DNA of 5,883 nucleotides from CAISIP01 sp038247175 (lineage in GTDB: Bacteria > Pseudomonadota > Gammaproteobacteria > Burkholderiales > Burkholderiaceae_C). This document shows, one piece after another, positions 5,449 through 5,883 of the stretch; within the stretch, counting starts at the first letter, position 1, and each line of letters starts with the position of its first letter. A program made the position numbers and the translations under genes. The stretch spans positions 1 to 5,883 of the forward strand of contig JBBRVD010000218.1 in the NCBI GenBank assembly GCA_038247175.1, given 5' to 3'. The notes under the pieces are model-generated. The model worked only from the letters and a program-made list of their open reading frames with translations. It made no database searches and was not told where the DNA came from.

Positions 5449-5883
5449 ATGACCCCCCGTCTCAGCGCCGAATCCACGCGCCGCGCCCGCGAGAACGAGC
5501 GCCCGCTGGTCGAGGACATCCGGCTGCTGGGTCGTATCCTGGGCGACGTGATCCGGGACCAGGACGGCGAAGCAGCATTCAACCTGATCGAGCAGATTCG
5601 CAAGTTGTCGGTCGCGTTCCGCCGCCATGCCGACCATGAAGCCGACCGGTCGCTGAAGAAACTGCTCAACAGCCTGTCCGGCGATCAGACCGTCAGCGTG
5701 ATCCGCGCCTTCACCTATTTCAGCCACCTGGTGAACCTGGCAGAGGACCGGCACCATATCCGCCGCCGCGCGATCCATGAGCGCGCGGGCAACACCCAGG
5801 AAGGCAGCATCGACGTGGCCTTGTCCCGGCTGCGCTGGGCGGGCATCGCACCGGCCACCATCGTCCAGACGCTGGCCTCCAGC
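5449..5883 (+). CDS. ppc: Phosphoenolpyruvate carboxylase, N-terminal part (3'-truncated by window edge)
   Basis: PEP carboxylase makes oxaloacetate from phosphoenolpyruvate and bicarbonate, the cytoplasmic anaplerotic entry to the TCA cycle. Only 145 of the roughly 900 codons are in the window. The N-terminal helical region is recognisable: PLVEDIRLLGRILGDVI (19-35) and the family hallmark FTYFSHLVNLAEDRHHIRRR (88-107), followed by GSIDVALSRL (119-128). The catalytic His of the T-A-H-P-T motif (His138 in E. coli) would lie just past the right edge. ATG 5449 is the only in-frame start after the TAG at 5407. There is no Shine-Dalgarno; the upstream bases are pyrimidine-rich. The gene is divergent from hemC. 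The frame is intact as far as it can be read. Confidence 0.93.
   Translation, partial: MTPRLSAESTRRARENERPLVEDIRLLGRILGDVIRDQDGEAAFNLIEQIRKLSVAFRRHADHEADRSLKKLLNSLSGDQTVSVIRAFTYFSHLVNLAEDRHHIRRRAIHERAGNTQEGSIDVALSRLRWAGIAPATIVQTLASS

Noticed and set aside
5386..5778. 130-codon minus-strand open frame antisense to ppc
   Set aside because: It mirrors the ppc N-terminal codons, whose PEP carboxylase hallmark is clear; it also runs through the divergent promoter region.

Overview
The window is GC-rich DNA from a gammaproteobacterium. The most likely group is the Xanthomonadales/Lysobacterales. That call rests on the final ~80 residues of the RNase E tail, which look like the xanthomonad type from memory, and on the hemC-hemD-hemX-hemY order typical of gammaproteobacteria. 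No species is claimed.

Layout, left to right. Positions 1-912 (+) hold the 3' end of rne (RNase E): only the low-complexity C-terminal tail, opening with a 9-bp tandem repeat that encodes Arg-Glu-Thr and runs off the left edge. A strong bidirectional intrinsic terminator (about 948-972) separates it from a convergent heme-biosynthesis cluster on the minus strand, read right to left: hemC (5366-4389), hemD (4369-3536), hemX (3539-2385), hemY (2371-1094). Gaps are 19 nt (hemC/hemD) and 13 nt (hemX/hemY), and hemD/hemX overlap by ATGA, so this reads as one operon. An 82-bp divergent intergenic region (5367-5448) follows, then the first 145 codons of ppc (phosphoenolpyruvate carboxylase) on the plus strand, running off the right edge.

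Functionally, HemC polymerises four porphobilinogens to hydroxymethylbilane and HemD closes the ring to uroporphyrinogen III, the branch point to heme, siroheme and corrinoids. HemX and HemY are inner-membrane-anchored accessory proteins of the same operon, with no settled biochemical role. RNase E (RNA decay) and PEP carboxylase (anaplerosis) are neighbours without an obvious pathway link.

No mobile element, CRISPR array, tRNA/rRNA gene or defence system is visible, and I found no undescribed system. The points worth a second look are the repeat architecture of the RNase E tail (an identical-copy 9-bp array plus an older in-frame 46-bp duplication), an extra linker in HemD, a hairpin in front of the hemX start, and the unusual hemC/ppc divergent control region, where neither gene has a recognisable Shine-Dalgarno sequence.
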